Part shown: piece by piece, positions 35,027 to 47,779 of the stretch
Layout: every line of letters begins with the position of its first letter
Position numbering within the stretch: position 1 is the first letter of the stretch
Source: Cryptomeria japonica
Lineage: Eukaryota > Streptophyta > Pinopsida > Cupressales > Cupressaceae
Direction of reading: 5' to 3'
DNA: 64,000 nucleotides
Assembly: GCF_030272615.1 (NCBI RefSeq)
Contig: NC_081413.1
Location: forward strand, 601,588,709 to 601,652,708
Notes under the pieces: model-generated
Seen by the model: the letters and a program-made list of their open reading frames with translations, nothing else
The model's database searches: none
Told to the model about the DNA's origin: nothing
Position numbers and translations under genes: made by a program

Positions 35027-35858
35027 TCAGAACATTAAACCTGGTAAGCTACATTGCAATGAAATCAACAGTTAAGTCAGCTAAGTGCATTTATTGTGGG
35101 GAGAATTTTCTCAATATATTACTCAATTCGTGGCAAGGTCTTATGGGATACTTATTTTATTTCTTCACAAATTTGTTATATACTTTATCTGAGGGATTAA
35201 TATACCTTGAGCCTTCTCTTATCTACACACTTATTGCTTCAAAATAATTCTTTGAAACTACCACGTAAGTGGTTAAACAAAGACTTCTGATATGTTTTCT
35301 TTTGCTTTTAGCTCCTGAATAACATTTTCTTCCCAGCTTAAACATGCAAGAATTTATTTTACATGCTTGTTAGTCATGTCCTTAACAAAAGGTAGTGAAG
35401 AATCCTAATGTATTACACTACCATAGTTGTTATTCAACTGTATAATACAACATCACAGAGACACACGTGCACACATACATATCAGAGCATGACAACAGTC
35501 AGTTGAATAATTATATACCTTAATTAATTGCACTAATTATTAGCAGTTATCAATTGTAATTATTAGACTCAAAACTTTGATCAAGGATCATGATCAATCA
35601 GTCTGATTTTTACTTAAAAATTAACACTGTCAATATTTTAGCTAAAACTGTATATTCAATTTCATTTGCAGTAATTCTCAATGGTTCAATTGATCAAACA
35701 AGTATATCTTTTAGTAAAATATTTAGATATGAATGTGTACATGCATTTTATGCATCACCTGGAACCCACACCACATACCCTAGCGACCTTGACATATTAT
35801 TTCTGTCTAATTTGCATCTAAACTAAAATATGTTGCACAAACCAAATAAATAACTTAC
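35027..35858 (-). other. Intron sequence, nothing recognised
   Basis: Downstream of N1 and just 3' (gene direction) of the 35859-35948 exon. No features beyond the splice donor. Confidence 0.45.
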
Positions 35859-35948
35859 TTGCTTAACATGGTTAACAGTTGCAACTTGGGCAGTTCGTGG
35901 ATCCAAATAATGAGTTTCATCAAGCTCACTAAATTCTGTCACAATCAC
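35859..35948 (-). CDS. F-actin-capping protein subunit alpha, internal exon
   Basis: This 90-bp exon (30 codons, phase 0 at both ends) is bounded on the minus strand by acceptor ATATGCTTCCAG and donor GTAAGT. It starts VIVTEFSELDETHYLDPRTA and ends NHVKQ. The YLDPRTAQVA block is strongly conserved in plant capping-protein alpha and makes the assignment firm. It is the most 5' exon seen; the N-terminal region (AKWFL and EAF..YN blocks of the family) was not found in the 28 kb to the right. Confidence 0.88.
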
Positions 35949-38900
35949 CTGGAAGCATATTCATAAGTATTATATATCGATAACAAGCTTTTCAAAAATA
36001 AAACATTGTAGATGTAATCATGCAAATTTCTACAGTATTAGAAAATTTGAGCATATGATTTCACAATCTCAACAGGGCAAGAAAAGTTATATAACAAAAC
36101 TATGTGCACATAAGATGGAACGAAAAAATCAGAAAGTGAAAAGCTTAAATTTGATTTGTAATATTCAAAAATGGCATTAAGAAACAAAAAACATAGTTTA
36201 AATTTTATGTTATCATTCTATAATGAAATTAGAATGAAAAGATGACTGGAACAAAAATTGGTCACCGGTGTGTTACATCAAAGGAATCATAGGCAATAAA
36301 AGAAACCAAAGAGATTTGCAAAGTAAACTCGTGTTAGTGACTAACCCAAGTGAAGGGATTTCTTAATCCCAGGTGATTCACTACTAAAAAAAATCCTATC
36401 TAAGATAAATATGAGAAATTTATCTGCATGTTGGACAAGGTAAGGGATAAGATTGTCAAATAGATATCAAGATACAACTTTGAAGAGCACGCGGTTATAC
36501 TGGGAAAGAGGGGGTGGGGATGGTGGAGGGGACGGGGGGAGAGGGGGCTGAATCAGTATAACAACCAATTTAGACTTTTTCAACTTCAATCACAAGTATA
36601 TAACTTATCTCATTAACATATTCATTGCATACCAACATTCATATGTAATTTAACTAATATGAACACAAGTAGAACACAAGTAGAACACAAGATATATACG
36701 TGGAAACCCTTACGAGAGAAAACCACGGCAATATATGCTTTTATAAATATCTTCTTTTACAATGTTTGTAGGTAACAACCCCTAACACTGTTTGTGAGCA
36801 CCAACTCCCACAACTGAGCACCAACTCAGCAAGAGACACCAATCTCTTTTCTATGCGGCACCAACCTCCAAATCAAAACTAAGTCCCACCTTGATTGTTG
36901 CTTCTTCAACGGATGATGGACAATTCAATCTTTTCAAATCTGCCTATATTCCTTTCTCAATTGCATATTCTCTTCAAAAATCTGCATATATTTCTTTCAC
37001 AACTTTATATATTCTCCTTCACCAATCTGCATTATTTCTTTCACAACTTTATCTATTCTCCTTCACAAATCTCCATTATTTCCCTTTCAAGACTTATCAC
37101 AATCTTTCTCTTCTAAATCAGTGTGATCCCTCTTCTAAATCTGAAATAATCTTCCTCTCAAATCTGCCACAAAAAATTATCTTCTTAATCTGCTATTAAT
37201 TCTTCGTATCCCTCCTATCAAATGTGCAATTTCTCTGGTCATACTGTCTTTACAAATCTGTTTTCTCTTTCATATAAGTATTATTCTTGATCTCTGCAAG
37301 ATCTTACTCTTTATATCAGCATATTTTTCTTCCCAGCATCTGCACAGTCTATCTAGAATATAATTCCATAATTATTACATTTTACTTCACACATTCAAAA
37401 CCCACATTTCTTTACCTTTTATATATTCTCATATGGAGCCATCCTTTACGTATGGGTATGTCTTTTACTAAGATTACACCTCTTCACATGAGTCGCAGCA
37501 CTTCACAATAATTATACACATCACACCCATTCATTTCTTAATAAACTTTCTTTAATGAAATCATGTCTCTTTAATTTATTTGTTTTATCTTTTGACAAGT
37601 TGATTACTATTATTATACTCCACGTATTTCTTCACTGATCACTTCACATTGTCTGTTAACAAGTGCCAATGGATAAGCCAGCCAGGAATGCCCAGTAATA
37701 CTTTAACCACTCGTTCTTTTGTGTCTTATCTCTGTCTATCAATTTTATATAAAATTGCTGCTCTAAAACCTTTTATCATCACTGTCTTCATTGGATTTGT
37801 TTGATCTGCATATATAATATTGGAGATCTCTTTAACAGATCGCTGCACTTCTTCATACACATTAATTGCTATAGTTGCTTTGTATTGTAGCCATTGCATC
37901 GCCCAACCATCTCCATTATTTTTCTTTTACTGAATCACATCCCTCCTCTTACCAAATTCCCTGCTGTGAGATTCAAACATATTGCACTTTTAATGATGAA
38001 GTCGCTGTCCATGATTGTTGTCGCAGCACTACTTTTGTATTATTAACTCTCCAATGAATTGGGCTTCTCAATAATTAATTGCTGCATTTTAGACTGAAAA
38101 TACTGTTGTTTTGTTCTCAATAATAAAGCACTTGTTTAGAAGCAAATCGAATGTGTTCTTATATAACAGATCGCACCATTTTGAAAAAGATATTTTTCAT
38201 GAATCAATGGTGAACTCCTAACCAAAACAAATCTCATAATCAAGTAACTTCCTTAATCAATCACTGACTTGTGAATTGTGCTTGTAAGTTTTCTTCATGA
38301 TTGTTGTTTGGAGACTTAAAAAAAAACTATGATTACTGTTGTATTTGTTCTTCATCACTGCCCCTATTATTATTTATTATTTATAATACTTGGGCCATCA
38401 AAACATATTTAAGTATGTGTTATTCCATCAGGAAGTCAATCAATATAGAGTGTGGTCCGCCAACTTGAATTATTACACGTGATTGCTGCCTATTCTGAAT
38501 CTGTACCGCTGCTTTGTTAACAATAAATTCATTAACCTCTTTAATAATTCTTGTCAGGCTAGCTTATTACTGATTCTCTGCCCATCAAATCACTGCATAT
38601 CATAAACTTGCACCTTGTTAATTGTTAATCAAAATGATGATGTTGGCCCTATGCTTTAGTCTTTATCCTTGGGAGATCAGCATGCATTGCAATTACATAT
38701 ATTGCCTTCAATTTCAACTACGTCATCTGCCTACGAGAGAGAAATCTATGATTCCAAGCAGAGATCACTGTCATATAACATAAACTTGATCACTGCCATT
38801 ATCAAGCTAAAGCGGTTCTTTTAATATCATTTCAAATCCTCTTCCATGAGGATAACATTTTTGGTTTCATTTAAGAACTATCTCAATGGTTTAACCTTAT

Positions 38901-40655
38901 CATACCATGAGTATAACCATACTTTATTAACTCCACTACTATCCAATGTATAATGTATTGAATATGATCAATGTATTCATGTAACTTGGACATCAATAGT
39001 AAGTATGCTTCTTATATTTGACATCAATGACAACTTGCTTTCTTGACATCAATGACAACATTTCCAACAAACCTTACAATGAGAGTTAGACCCATCATTC
39101 ATCACAGATGAACCAAATGAAGAGACCCTTACATATGTCAGATTGAGATTATGCATTGAGCCCAAACTGGAATGTGGTTAACCCTAGAAGAGTATCTTGC
39201 AGTAATAATGAGCTAAATCAAGGTTTTTGTCTCTATTGAGAGGATGTATACTGAGAAATGTTAATACGGATACCCATACAAAACTATGTTTTTGTACCCC
39301 TTTTTGTCAGTTTGTTAACAATTGATCCTTGAATTTACATCAATACCAAGTCAATTGTAGTCCTCCTAATCAGTTTTCAAGGTCATCTTGTCATGGTCTG
39401 TATTTTTTTTCTTCTTTATTTTTTCAGGGAAAAATAATTGCCAAAAGCTGATAAGGAGTAAACAATGACAATGTTCAAGGGAAAAAGGCAAAGCAAAGAA
39501 TAATGAAAACCAAGAAGAGAACAAGGACACGGATAGGGCACATGCAGTAGTTTTTCAGCCATGCATATAAGTTGTAAGGCAGATTGACACGCCTTTTTCT
39601 TGGTTTGACTATCACTTTTTTCCTCCAAAGCATATCAAGAAAGTGAGGCACATATCAGCTGGCAAACCCATGAAGAGATTCTTCCTAAAACATGAAGGGG
39701 AACCCAATACAAGTCAGATGCAATTTTTGATGGCAAGAATGCAGTACAACTCTGCCTACATCTTGGAAATTGGCAGTAAATTATCTGATCTATGCATAAC
39801 AAAGAAGAGATAACTGAATGCTAAGTGAAACACACCTATGATTTAAGGAGTCACAAATTCAGGTACATATTTTGAATGGTTACACCATCCCTAAACTCCT
39901 CCAGTGCACTTCTTCATTGACTGAACCATTAAATTTTTTCACCAGGCTATCAAAACAGGTCATAAGTTGCCCAGGCATGTGCCTGAAGTGGTTTTACCAC
40001 TAGAATTCTGCACCCAAATTTCAACCATGGCCGAATCATTTTTTTGGTTGGCAAAGACCAGCAAAAGTTCTGCCTAAGATTATAAAATAAGTGGCAAAGA
40101 AATCATTAATCTCTTCCCAGCATTTGAAGGGAATATTAAACATGAGATGGGGCATGCTTTTGGTTGTCACTGCCACATAAAAAAACTGTCATACATCATA
40201 AAACTTGGTTTCTTTACTGAAACACGTTATACATGAAAGGGAAATAAAATCAGACATAGGCACACTTTCATAAGAGTTTTGCCACTCAATTCTCCACCAA
40301 TCATTGGAAAAGTAGAAGCTAGTGTTAATCATAGGTTTGCAAATGGGTACTTACCCAAGGCATCCACCAATAGTGTATTTGCCAACAAATATTTCAGCCC
40401 ATTACAATAAAGAGGCAAATGGATTAGTTACATGTTCCGAAGAGACTGAAAGGACTTCAAGTGGATTCAAGGAGCACTTTTGTGATGGCTTTGTCATCCA
40501 AAAATTCCTCCAAACACACATTATCTATTGCATTTGCCACACCAAAGCTTTAACTATCTCTATTCAGTTAGATGAAAGCAGAAACAGGACAAAAGCATGC
40601 AAGGAAGGGATCATTGCTTACATAAAAGCAATGCATCCATGCCATATTGGAGGCA
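35949..40655 (-). other. Long intronic or intergenic stretch with repeat fragments
   Basis: No gene recognised in 4.7 kb. It holds a G-rich patch (36507-36550), a block AACACAAGATATATACGTGG (about 36670) that recurs in modified form at 48199, a 2.5-copy repeat of about 45 bp (36980-37090; AATCTGCATATATTTCTTTC unit), and three GACATCAAT(G/A) repeats at about 38988-39050. Open frames such as 36891-37199 and 40322-40726 show no family motif. Confidence 0.45.
36980..37090 (+). repeat. Short tandem repeat, about 45-bp unit
   Basis: AATCTGCATATATTTCTTTC..TATTCTCCTTCAC occurs twice, followed by a partial third unit. It lies in a pyrimidine-rich region. Confidence 0.7.
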
Positions 40656-40660
40656 AGGTT

Positions 40661-41060
40661 GCCAGGAGACCAGTACTGGGAAGGGAGACTACTACCTGTG
40701 CCGGTATATCTATTTTTGAAAAATAGGAGCTGGGGGCACCCGGACACGCCATTTTTTAATATAAATTATTATTTTGCTAACAGTAAAACCGAAATATCAT
40801 GACAATTTACTTTAAAAACAAAAGTACTGGTAAAGTTTAAACACACAAACTCAGAAATGTTGATAGCTCGATAGGCTTATACACAAACAAAAAACAAAAT
40901 CAGAAATAGGAAATCTATTCTCTATACTTCTATTTCATCCATTTCTAGGTCCTCAACTATAATGCTATCAAAACAAAATCAGAAATAGGAAATCTATTCT
41001 CTACACTTGCATTTCATCCATTTCTAGGTCCTCAACTATTATGCTCTCCAAGGACTCACC
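40661..41060 (+). mobile_element. hAT-like element N3, left part
   Basis: AAGGTTGCCAGGAGACCAGT, then AAATAGGAGCTGGGGGCACC and GAAATATCATGACAATTTAC, follow the left 200 bp of N1 (34310) closely. An internal 79-bp tandem duplication (CAAAATCAGAAATAGGAAAT at 40895 and 40974) is specific to this copy. It continues into a transposase-tail-like open stretch. The right end is not resolved. Confidence 0.55.
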
Positions 41061-41250
41061 ACTCTCAAGCTCGGGTTCCTTTGTTGGTAGTAGAACTGGG
41101 GGTAAATCACTAAGGCCGTCTACTTCAATCACTTCAACCACCAAGCCAGCAACTTCTCCATCAGGTGAAATTTGATCCCATTTTGTTGAAGGGCCCTCCT
41201 TGTACCCAAGCTCTCCATGAGAGAGAAGATGAAGTGAGCTATATGTATAC
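41001..41250 (-). pseudogene. Acidic C-terminal protein fragment, possibly a transposase tail
   Basis: A minus-strand open stretch reading GYKEGPSTKWDQISPDGEVA, then a long acidic tail ending DLEMDEMQV and a TAG at 41001-41003. It lies within or beside hAT-like element N3. An acidic extension after the dimerisation domain is also seen in the hAT copy at 22904. No domain can be named and the upstream coding part is absent, so the transposase assignment is an inference. Confidence 0.35.
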
Positions 41251-41487
41251 TAGTTTCTCCACTTTGTTTGACCCTAATCGGTAGTGGATGAACAAAACCT
41301 ATGTAACCGGTTTGCCTGCAGGAGACCACACGACTCGGTCTAGTTTGACCATGTTCAGGGTCTAGGTTCAAGCAAGGTCCCCCCAACAGACTGTGGATCT
41401 GGCCTAGATGAACCCAAGCAAAATTTTGCCACCTCACATGTCCAACTAGCGAATTTCAACATTTTTTAAATTATTTTTACTTTTTTA

Positions 41488-42456
41488 CTATGTTACCCCG
41501 AGTTTCCGGGATGGGGACGGCAGGGGGCGGCGGGACGAGTTTCCAGGATGGCAAATTTTTTTGCCAATTTTGGGGACGGTGGGGGGACGGCTATATAAAA
41601 TATAGGGAAAATTTGAAATATATAGTGAAATTTTAAATGTTCATATGAAAAATAGATAAAGCATGTATGTATACATTATATTCATATGAAAACATGGATA
41701 AAGCAAGTATATGTACATTATAGAACCTTAACATACCACATTTGTGTTTAGAATTCATTGTCAATACTCAATATGCATTCATAATTGAAAATACATTGTC
41801 AATATGCCAACACTTGTTTGCATGTAGTTCACTATTTCTTTCTGGTTAAAGGATATTTTGATAGTCTTCCATTTCTATTATGACCTACAACCGCTTCTTT
41901 ATGCACTACAAAGTTTTGGATGTTTGTGAAATTCTATACCGAGTTGTTATTCATATTTTTGAGTGCTTTTGGCTATGATTCAGACCTGTTTACCTTTCAT
42001 AATTGTGAAAAGTCCAATATTGCAGACCTACCACCACTTTTTTACGCACTACCGTGTTCCAAGTGTTTGTGAAATTTATTACCAGCCTGCTGCTCATTAT
42101 TTCTAAGTGCTTTTGGAAGTGATTCAGACATGTTTACCCATCATATTAGTGAAAATCCAATTTTATAGACCTATAATAAAATAAAATAAATGTTTTTTTG
42201 AGCATTTGAGTCTTTTTTTGTTTTTTAAATGTGCTGGGAAAAGGGGGATGGCTGGCTGTCCCCGGGACGGATAGGGGACGGGAGGACATCCCCTTTGAGA
42301 GTCACTACCGTCCCCAAGTTTCTGGGACGTTTCCCACAAATTTTGCAATTTTGGGGACGACGGGGGGACGTCCCCTAGCCGTTCCCAAGTCCCCGAAACG
42401 TCCCCGATACGGGGACAGGGGATTTTAACCCCGAGACGCGTCACCAGGTTACGTAG
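41488..42456 (+). mobile_element. hAT-like non-autonomous element M1
   Basis: The ends CTATGTTACC and, inverted, CTACGTAACC match at 8 of 10 positions, and the 8-bp target duplication CTTTTTTA is perfect (41480-41487 and 42457-42464). Both subterminal regions are packed with GGGGACG/CGTCCCC repeats (41500-41600 and 42230-42435). The AT-rich middle is noncoding. The left 150 bp match the right end of M2 (57540-57685) in inverted orientation, so the two are one family. Confidence 0.85.
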
Positions 42457-42955
42457 CTTTTTTACTCTAAAAAGTGTCATTCGACCCCCAACCCTAGAAT
42501 ATGACATACAAAACATCCAAAAGGCCAAAGAAAACTCATTTTTCACATTGTGAATGGAAAACAAAAAATATTTTCCTCCATTGTTGAACTCATTTTCTTC
42601 CTTGTCATTGCACAAATAGAGTTGAAGATTGATCATTCAATGCTTCAAGCTGGTTGTTGTGCTATTCCTGCACATTTGCAAATGTTCACTTATTGTCAAG
42701 GAGATCATAGAGGATGATTTCTTCAAAAGAGGTAGGTTATTTTTTAGTTTTTGGTTTTTTTTCCTACATTTTTTTAGAAATGAACTCTCTTGTTTTTTTG
42801 GTTTGTTTTCATTCTTCTAGATAGCTTAACACATGCTTAATTTTTTTAAATGAATTGACTATTAAATTGTATTTATATATTTTTGTTTTAAAATTTCATT
42901 TGTTTCAATTTTTCAAATGTGTTGTTTATTGAACTTGTTGTCTTAGGTATTACAA

Positions 42956-44640
42956 CGGCAATTGTTTCTAACTTCATGAGCCAATTCCTCTTCAAAACAG
43001 AATTTGTTGAAATGGTACAACAACTTCCAAGTGATGCAGGTTATGTTTGGATTTGTGATTATTGTAAAGATAAATATTTGAGCTCATAAAATCGAGTGAA
43101 AGGCCATTTATGAAAGATCCCTCAACTAGGCATCAAATTTTGTTAAAGTGAAGCTGGTAACTCTACCACTTTCTTATGCTCAGCCTACAAAGAGCCAACC
43201 ATTTTTGTCCATACCTAACGAACAACCTATGCCCTCTACACATAAGAGATCAAAGGGACCACTGGAGTCTAGAGAAATTGTCCATCAAGATATCGTGAAA
43301 TGTGTCTATGTGAATGGATTGGCATTCAATGTTGTTCACTCACCATGTTGGCTAAAAATGGTGACATCAATTAATGGGGCTCCAAAAGGGTACAAGGGCA
43401 TTGGTTTTGTGAAGGTGCATAGCATCTTATTAGATAAAAGGTGAAATTTGTAGAGGACACCTTGAAGCCTATAAATATTTGTGACTTGGAAAAGGGGTGT
43501 TCATCATTTCTAATGGATGGAAAGATGCAAAAAATTGTTCATTGATCGATGTTATTGCAGTGTCCCATAAAGGGGCAATGTTTTTGAGACCAATGGATTG
43601 TGAGGTGAAGGATGGTGCATTTATTGCTAACATTCTTTGTCAAGCCATTAAGGAAGTGGGCCCTCAAAATGTTGTACAAGTTATTGCAAACAATACCAAA
43701 AATTGCAGGGTTTTTGGGTAAATGGTTCAGGAGTGTTATTCACACATTTTTTGGACACGTGTTGTCCACTCCCTCAACCTAATGCTACAAAAAATTGGCA
43801 CCAAAATTGATTGGATAGAAGAGGTGTATGCTAAGGCCGAAGGGATACATATGTTTGAAACCAACCACCATATGTTGCAAGGCATATTTAAAACATTCTC
43901 GATATTAGAGTTGTTGAAGGTAAGTTAAATAATAGATATGTTTCTATTTATTAAATGTGTTAATTTTTGTAAATTTAATTTTTTTTATTTTGATTTTTAA
44001 ATAGGTTGTTGAGATCTATTTTGCCTCATGTGTTGAGACAACTTTTGAAGGTTCCTGAGGCACTTTCTAACATGGTCATCAGCCCAAATTGGTCCATATG
44101 GAGGCAATCTAGCACTACTAGTGCAACAAAAGTGAAGAAAATAATTCTAGATGACATGTGGTGGTATCATATATTGAGCATGATCCATTACACAGACGTG
44201 GATAGGCCATGTTTAAGGCGAGGAATATGATGTCATCGACTCAATGATTAAGAATTTGAGAAGATGAAAATCATCATAAATGCAAAAGAGCAAGATCTTG
44301 AAGGAAAAATCTTCAAAGAACTACACAAAATCATTGTAAAGCGATGGAACGAAATGACCACTCTAATGCATTTTCTTGCCTTTGCAGTGAGTCCCAAATT
44401 ATATAGTCCTCAACTCCATTCTATGACAACAAGAGTTACCCCATATAGAGATGTGGTAGTCACTCAAGGGTACAAGGTAGCACTTCACAGACTCTTCAGT
44501 GATCGTCACATCCAGGATCCAATGAGGGCTAAGTTCATGGATTTTGCATCTAACAACTGTGATCTTGATGTTCATTGGACAAATATTTGGTCAATATATC
44601 ATGACCCCAAGCTTGACATCCCAATAAGTTAGTTTGAATC
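42956..44640 (+). pseudogene. hAT transposase pseudogene (BED finger plus DUF659)
   Basis: After an acceptor-like TTGTCTTAG the frame encodes a BED zinc finger (YVWICDYCKDKYLSS, then KGHL..FC) with two stops. Next come YVNGLAFNVVHSPCW, the DUF659 core (SNGWKDAKN, VIAVSHKGAMFL, NVVQVIANNTKNC) and VVHSLNLMLQKIGTKIDWI. A probable intron (about 43921-44004, GTAAGT..AAATAG) is followed by NMVISPNWSIWRQSSTTSAT, with frameshifts, and KRWNEMTTLMHFLAFAVSPK. The C-terminal dimerisation domain is missing after about 44640. At least five stops or frame changes make it non-functional. It may be the autonomous relative of the nearby MITEs, but no shared ends were found to prove it. Confidence 0.8.
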
Positions 44641-44644
44641 ATCT

Positions 44645-45063
44645 TACAAGAAGATTACACAGATTTCGTAAAAACGTGATGAAAATATAATGCGTATTGT
44701 TCAATCTTCATTTACAATGGATTGTTAAGTGCAAGTAAAATGTTAAGGGAGGTCATTAAGGTAAACGAATAAGTAAGAGCAGCAATTTAGATCTAAGGAG
44801 GAGACACCACCTTTAAAGGGAAGGGTCAAACCAAAGGTCACAATGCTTCAGAAAAACACACCATTGACGTTCAATACAGTAAAACACCTCTGCAGATGCA
44901 TCAGCAATCAGTGAGATGTGTTTTTAGAAGATATCAATAGCAAACACTATTGATCATCCCCCAAACACTTCTGCAGAAATGTCAAAATTAGATTAGCAGA
45001 TCGGCAAGCAATAACCATCCCAATCCCCAAACAAGAGATTGAACTTCTAGTGAAGCAATAGTT
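44645..45063. other. Spacer, nothing recognised
   Basis: Short AT-rich spacer between the hAT pseudogene and the fold-back repeat. Confidence 0.4.
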
Positions 45064-45326
45064 GATATCAGATCAGGCAAAGTCACACAATCCATCAAAA
45101 GATATATACATTCAACCCCTTGGGTGTAAACAATACTCACATCATATTTATACCAAGGGGTCGAATGATGGCTAGCTATCTTTTAATGGATTGTGCGACT
45201 TTGCCTGATCTGATATATATATATATATATATATATATGCTGTGAGTATTGTTTATACCAAGGGGTTGAATGTATGGCTGCCTATCTTTTGATGGATTGT
45301 CTAACTTTGCCTGATCTGATATATAT
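45064..45326. repeat. Fold-back repeat with an extra direct copy and an (AT)n tract
   Basis: Left arm 45064-45146 (ATCAGATCAGGCAAAGTCAC ... AACAATACTCAC) is the inverted complement of 45241-45326. A third copy of the arm core (CCAAGGGG..GACTTTGCCTGATCTGATAT, about 45152-45214) lies between them in the orientation of the right arm, followed by (AT)n at 45212-45238. The RNA or DNA could fold into a hairpin of about 83 bp. Confidence 0.85.
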
Positions 45327-45329
45327 ATA

Positions 45330-46640
45330 TGCAATTTTAAGTGTGAAAGTAATACTCAAGTGTATGCTTTTGTTTGAAATCCACCTTGCGAGAGAGAGGG
45401 TCTAAGGTATAAGAGAAGGGTGGCAAGCGGGCTCATAAGTAAGTCGTCCTAGAAGGACCATTGCGGCCTAGGACAACGAAGGCACTTGTAGAATCAAGTA
45501 ACCCCTTACAACCTCACTCCTGACTCCACAAGATGGCAATTGTCTGCAAACAGACAAGACATAGTCAGGGAAGCAAGTACAAGCAGCCCAATAAGTAGGC
45601 CACCTTGGTGGATGTCCAAATTGACTGCCCATAGAGGCCAACAAGGCTCTAGCATTCACTTGGATCTTGGGTTTTGAAAGATCCTGACTAGGAGATGGCA
45701 CAATTCTGATTTGTATTGTTTCAAAATCAATCTTTGACCAGCGCATTGAAGCTAGGAGTTTCCTCGAGGAAGTTTGAGTGTAATGCATTTTTTGGGGGTT
45801 TTTAGATGATAAAATGTATGATGCAATGTAGAAATGCAAGCAATAACAAACAACAACTACTGAAACCAAATTTCAGAATGTCTGATTTACTAACAGCAAT
45901 TAACAAATGCAAAGAATAATTGAATTTCAACACTAACATGTCAAATTGGCCTACCAAGGGTCCAACGCCTTGCCTAGAGGGCTTCTTTATTGACTTTATT
46001 GAAGGAAAATACTACTGCACGAGCTTCCAAAGTGCACCAACAGCTCCAATGAGTTTTATTCTTCTAAACAATAATTATCAAAAACAATTGAATGGATGGC
46101 TAGGAATTCTGAAGCTTATTCTGAAATCTTGCCAGGAGAGATCACCAAATTGACCCTATTTTCCCCTCTAATTTGCTGATATCATTCAAATGTGCCCTGA
46201 ATTCACAGAAGAGATCATTGATCTGCCCTAGTGACCTCCCAACAATGATTTTCCAACCAATAGCTGCTGCTGAATTCCCTTTATTAATTTATTTGCATCC
46301 CACAGGCTGATTGGGATGGTACGGCTGACCTAGGAGAGGTACGGCTGGCATGAATAAACAATAACTTGCTGAAAGTGTCAACCAAAGTGCTCAGATCTGA
46401 TTATCAGACTGTAACCCTACTGTAGCTGCTAACAAATACTGGTTTTTGGCCCTTATTGGCAAAATATGAACATTCTAGGCAAAATCGATAGCTTAAATAT
46501 GAGAGGGATTTCGTCCTCTCGCGAAAATCTAAAGGTTTTTGTCTCCAAATTCAGTTCAGACACCTGCAATAGATGTTGCAGACCTGCAAATACCAAATGG
46601 CTCTCAAAAATAATAATTTTCCAATCATAGATGTGCAAAA
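45330..46640. other. Probable retroelement-derived sequence, unassigned
   Basis: Open frames at 45468-45869 and 45920-46153 show no family motif. It may be the 5' part of the LTR that ends at 47759, but no TGTAATGTCCCC start was found. Confidence 0.35.
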
Positions 46641-47759
46641 TGAGCTCCCAAACACCTTTTATTTTCAGCCCAAACCCTAATTTTGAATTAGGGTTTCATT
46701 TGCCCTTTTTAATTAATAAAATAACTTTGTTTTATTTGCAAGACAATCCCTATAGAAGTTCGATTGGCTAGAGGGGTCAATTATTCATTGAATGGGGTCA
46801 AAATCACTTAAGCCAACTCCTCCAAGTTGCCATGCCTAGGAAAGGTGTTATAGCTTTTATTTAATAATAAAATAAGATAAGTGATTAATATAATCACCCT
46901 TTCATTATTTGATTAACTTAGGAAATATTAATTTTATTCATCAAGTGCTCAAATAAACTCAGAACTGTAAACTGATTGAAGCCACCTGCCTGTGGATAAT
47001 GCATGAGCCACATAAGCCAACTAGTAATTTTCCCCTAAAATCTAGGGATGCTCCTAAAAAGTAGGAGACCGGAGTTGCCAACCTGAAACTAAATCCCAAT
47101 GGTCCTCCTCTGTTGTGTGCACCTCTAGAAGGCCTGTCAGTGAACCGGGAGTTACTCCTAAAAAATAGGAGCACCTCCTAGAAAAAAGGAGATACACTCA
47201 AAGTCTCCAAAACATTCCCAGAGGTCTCTGGATGCCACATAGACCACTCCCAGTCAATCCCTAAAAAAATAGGTATCCTTCCTAAATTTTAGGAAACTAT
47301 CGTCAACTGCTACAAACTACCTGAAAGGTTCATGTATGACTCTCTAAGCCCCTGAGTTGGTTCCCTCCACGCTCTGCTGGCCTACAGGAACCAAATAATA
47401 GACCAACCCTACTAGAAATGTTGTTACTAAGGAAGGGCAAAAATTGGGGACACGACAGGTTTAGTGTAGAAATGGGATCGAGCATGCCCATCATGTCTCT
47501 TTCCCCAAACCCTAATGTGTTTATGAATGTGTTTATGTACTGTTATTGATAGTCTATAAATATGATATGGTTTGACTAACTCTAATAATTAGATATATAT
47601 GTGTGTGTGTGTGTGTATTGCATGGGTTGTTCATGTGGTGATTGCAGGATCCAAATCTAGGATCGCATCATTGAGGAAAGATTTGTTTGGTAAGATGCAA
47701 CCCTAACCCTAATTTGTTGCAATTGTTATTCTAGGGCAAATAAGGAAGGGGACATTACA
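46640..47759 (+). repeat. 3' part of an LTR of the TGTAATGTCCCC family
   Basis: It ends AAGGGGACATTACA, the exact inverted complement of the TGTAATGTCCCC start at 17389, and is followed by a primer-binding site and gag-like sequence. It is therefore the 5' LTR of an element whose LTR start is not seen. An inverted telo-box pair (AAACCCTAA..TTAGGGTTT) lies at about 46672-46697 and a (GT)n tract at about 47599-47618. The left limit given is arbitrary. Confidence 0.6.
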
Positions 47760-47760
47760 A

Positions 47761-47773
47761 TTGGTATTAGAGC
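47761..47773 (+). promoter_or_regulatory. Primer-binding site of the gag-bearing element
   Basis: TTGGTATTAGAGC directly follows the LTR end. It differs from the TGGTATCAGAGC site by one base. Confidence 0.7.
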
Positions 47774-47779
47774 ATCTTT

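Noticed and set aside
34647-35247. Open frames of 123-124 codons
   Set aside because: They lie in the noncoding body and right end of MITE N1, with composition driven by GTCTCC repeats.
40322-40726. 134-codon plus-strand frame
   Set aside because: No recognised domain, and its 3' end runs into the end repeats of hAT-like element N3.
41480-42466. 10-bp target duplication CTTTTTTACT for M1, implying a Mutator-type element
   Set aside because: The last two bases are the CT start of the terminal repeat CTATGTTACC. The true duplication is 8 bp, as for M2, A1 and A2.
47698-47712. Telomere-like CCCTAACCCTAAT
   Set aside because: Only two units, inside an LTR. Not an interstitial telomere array.
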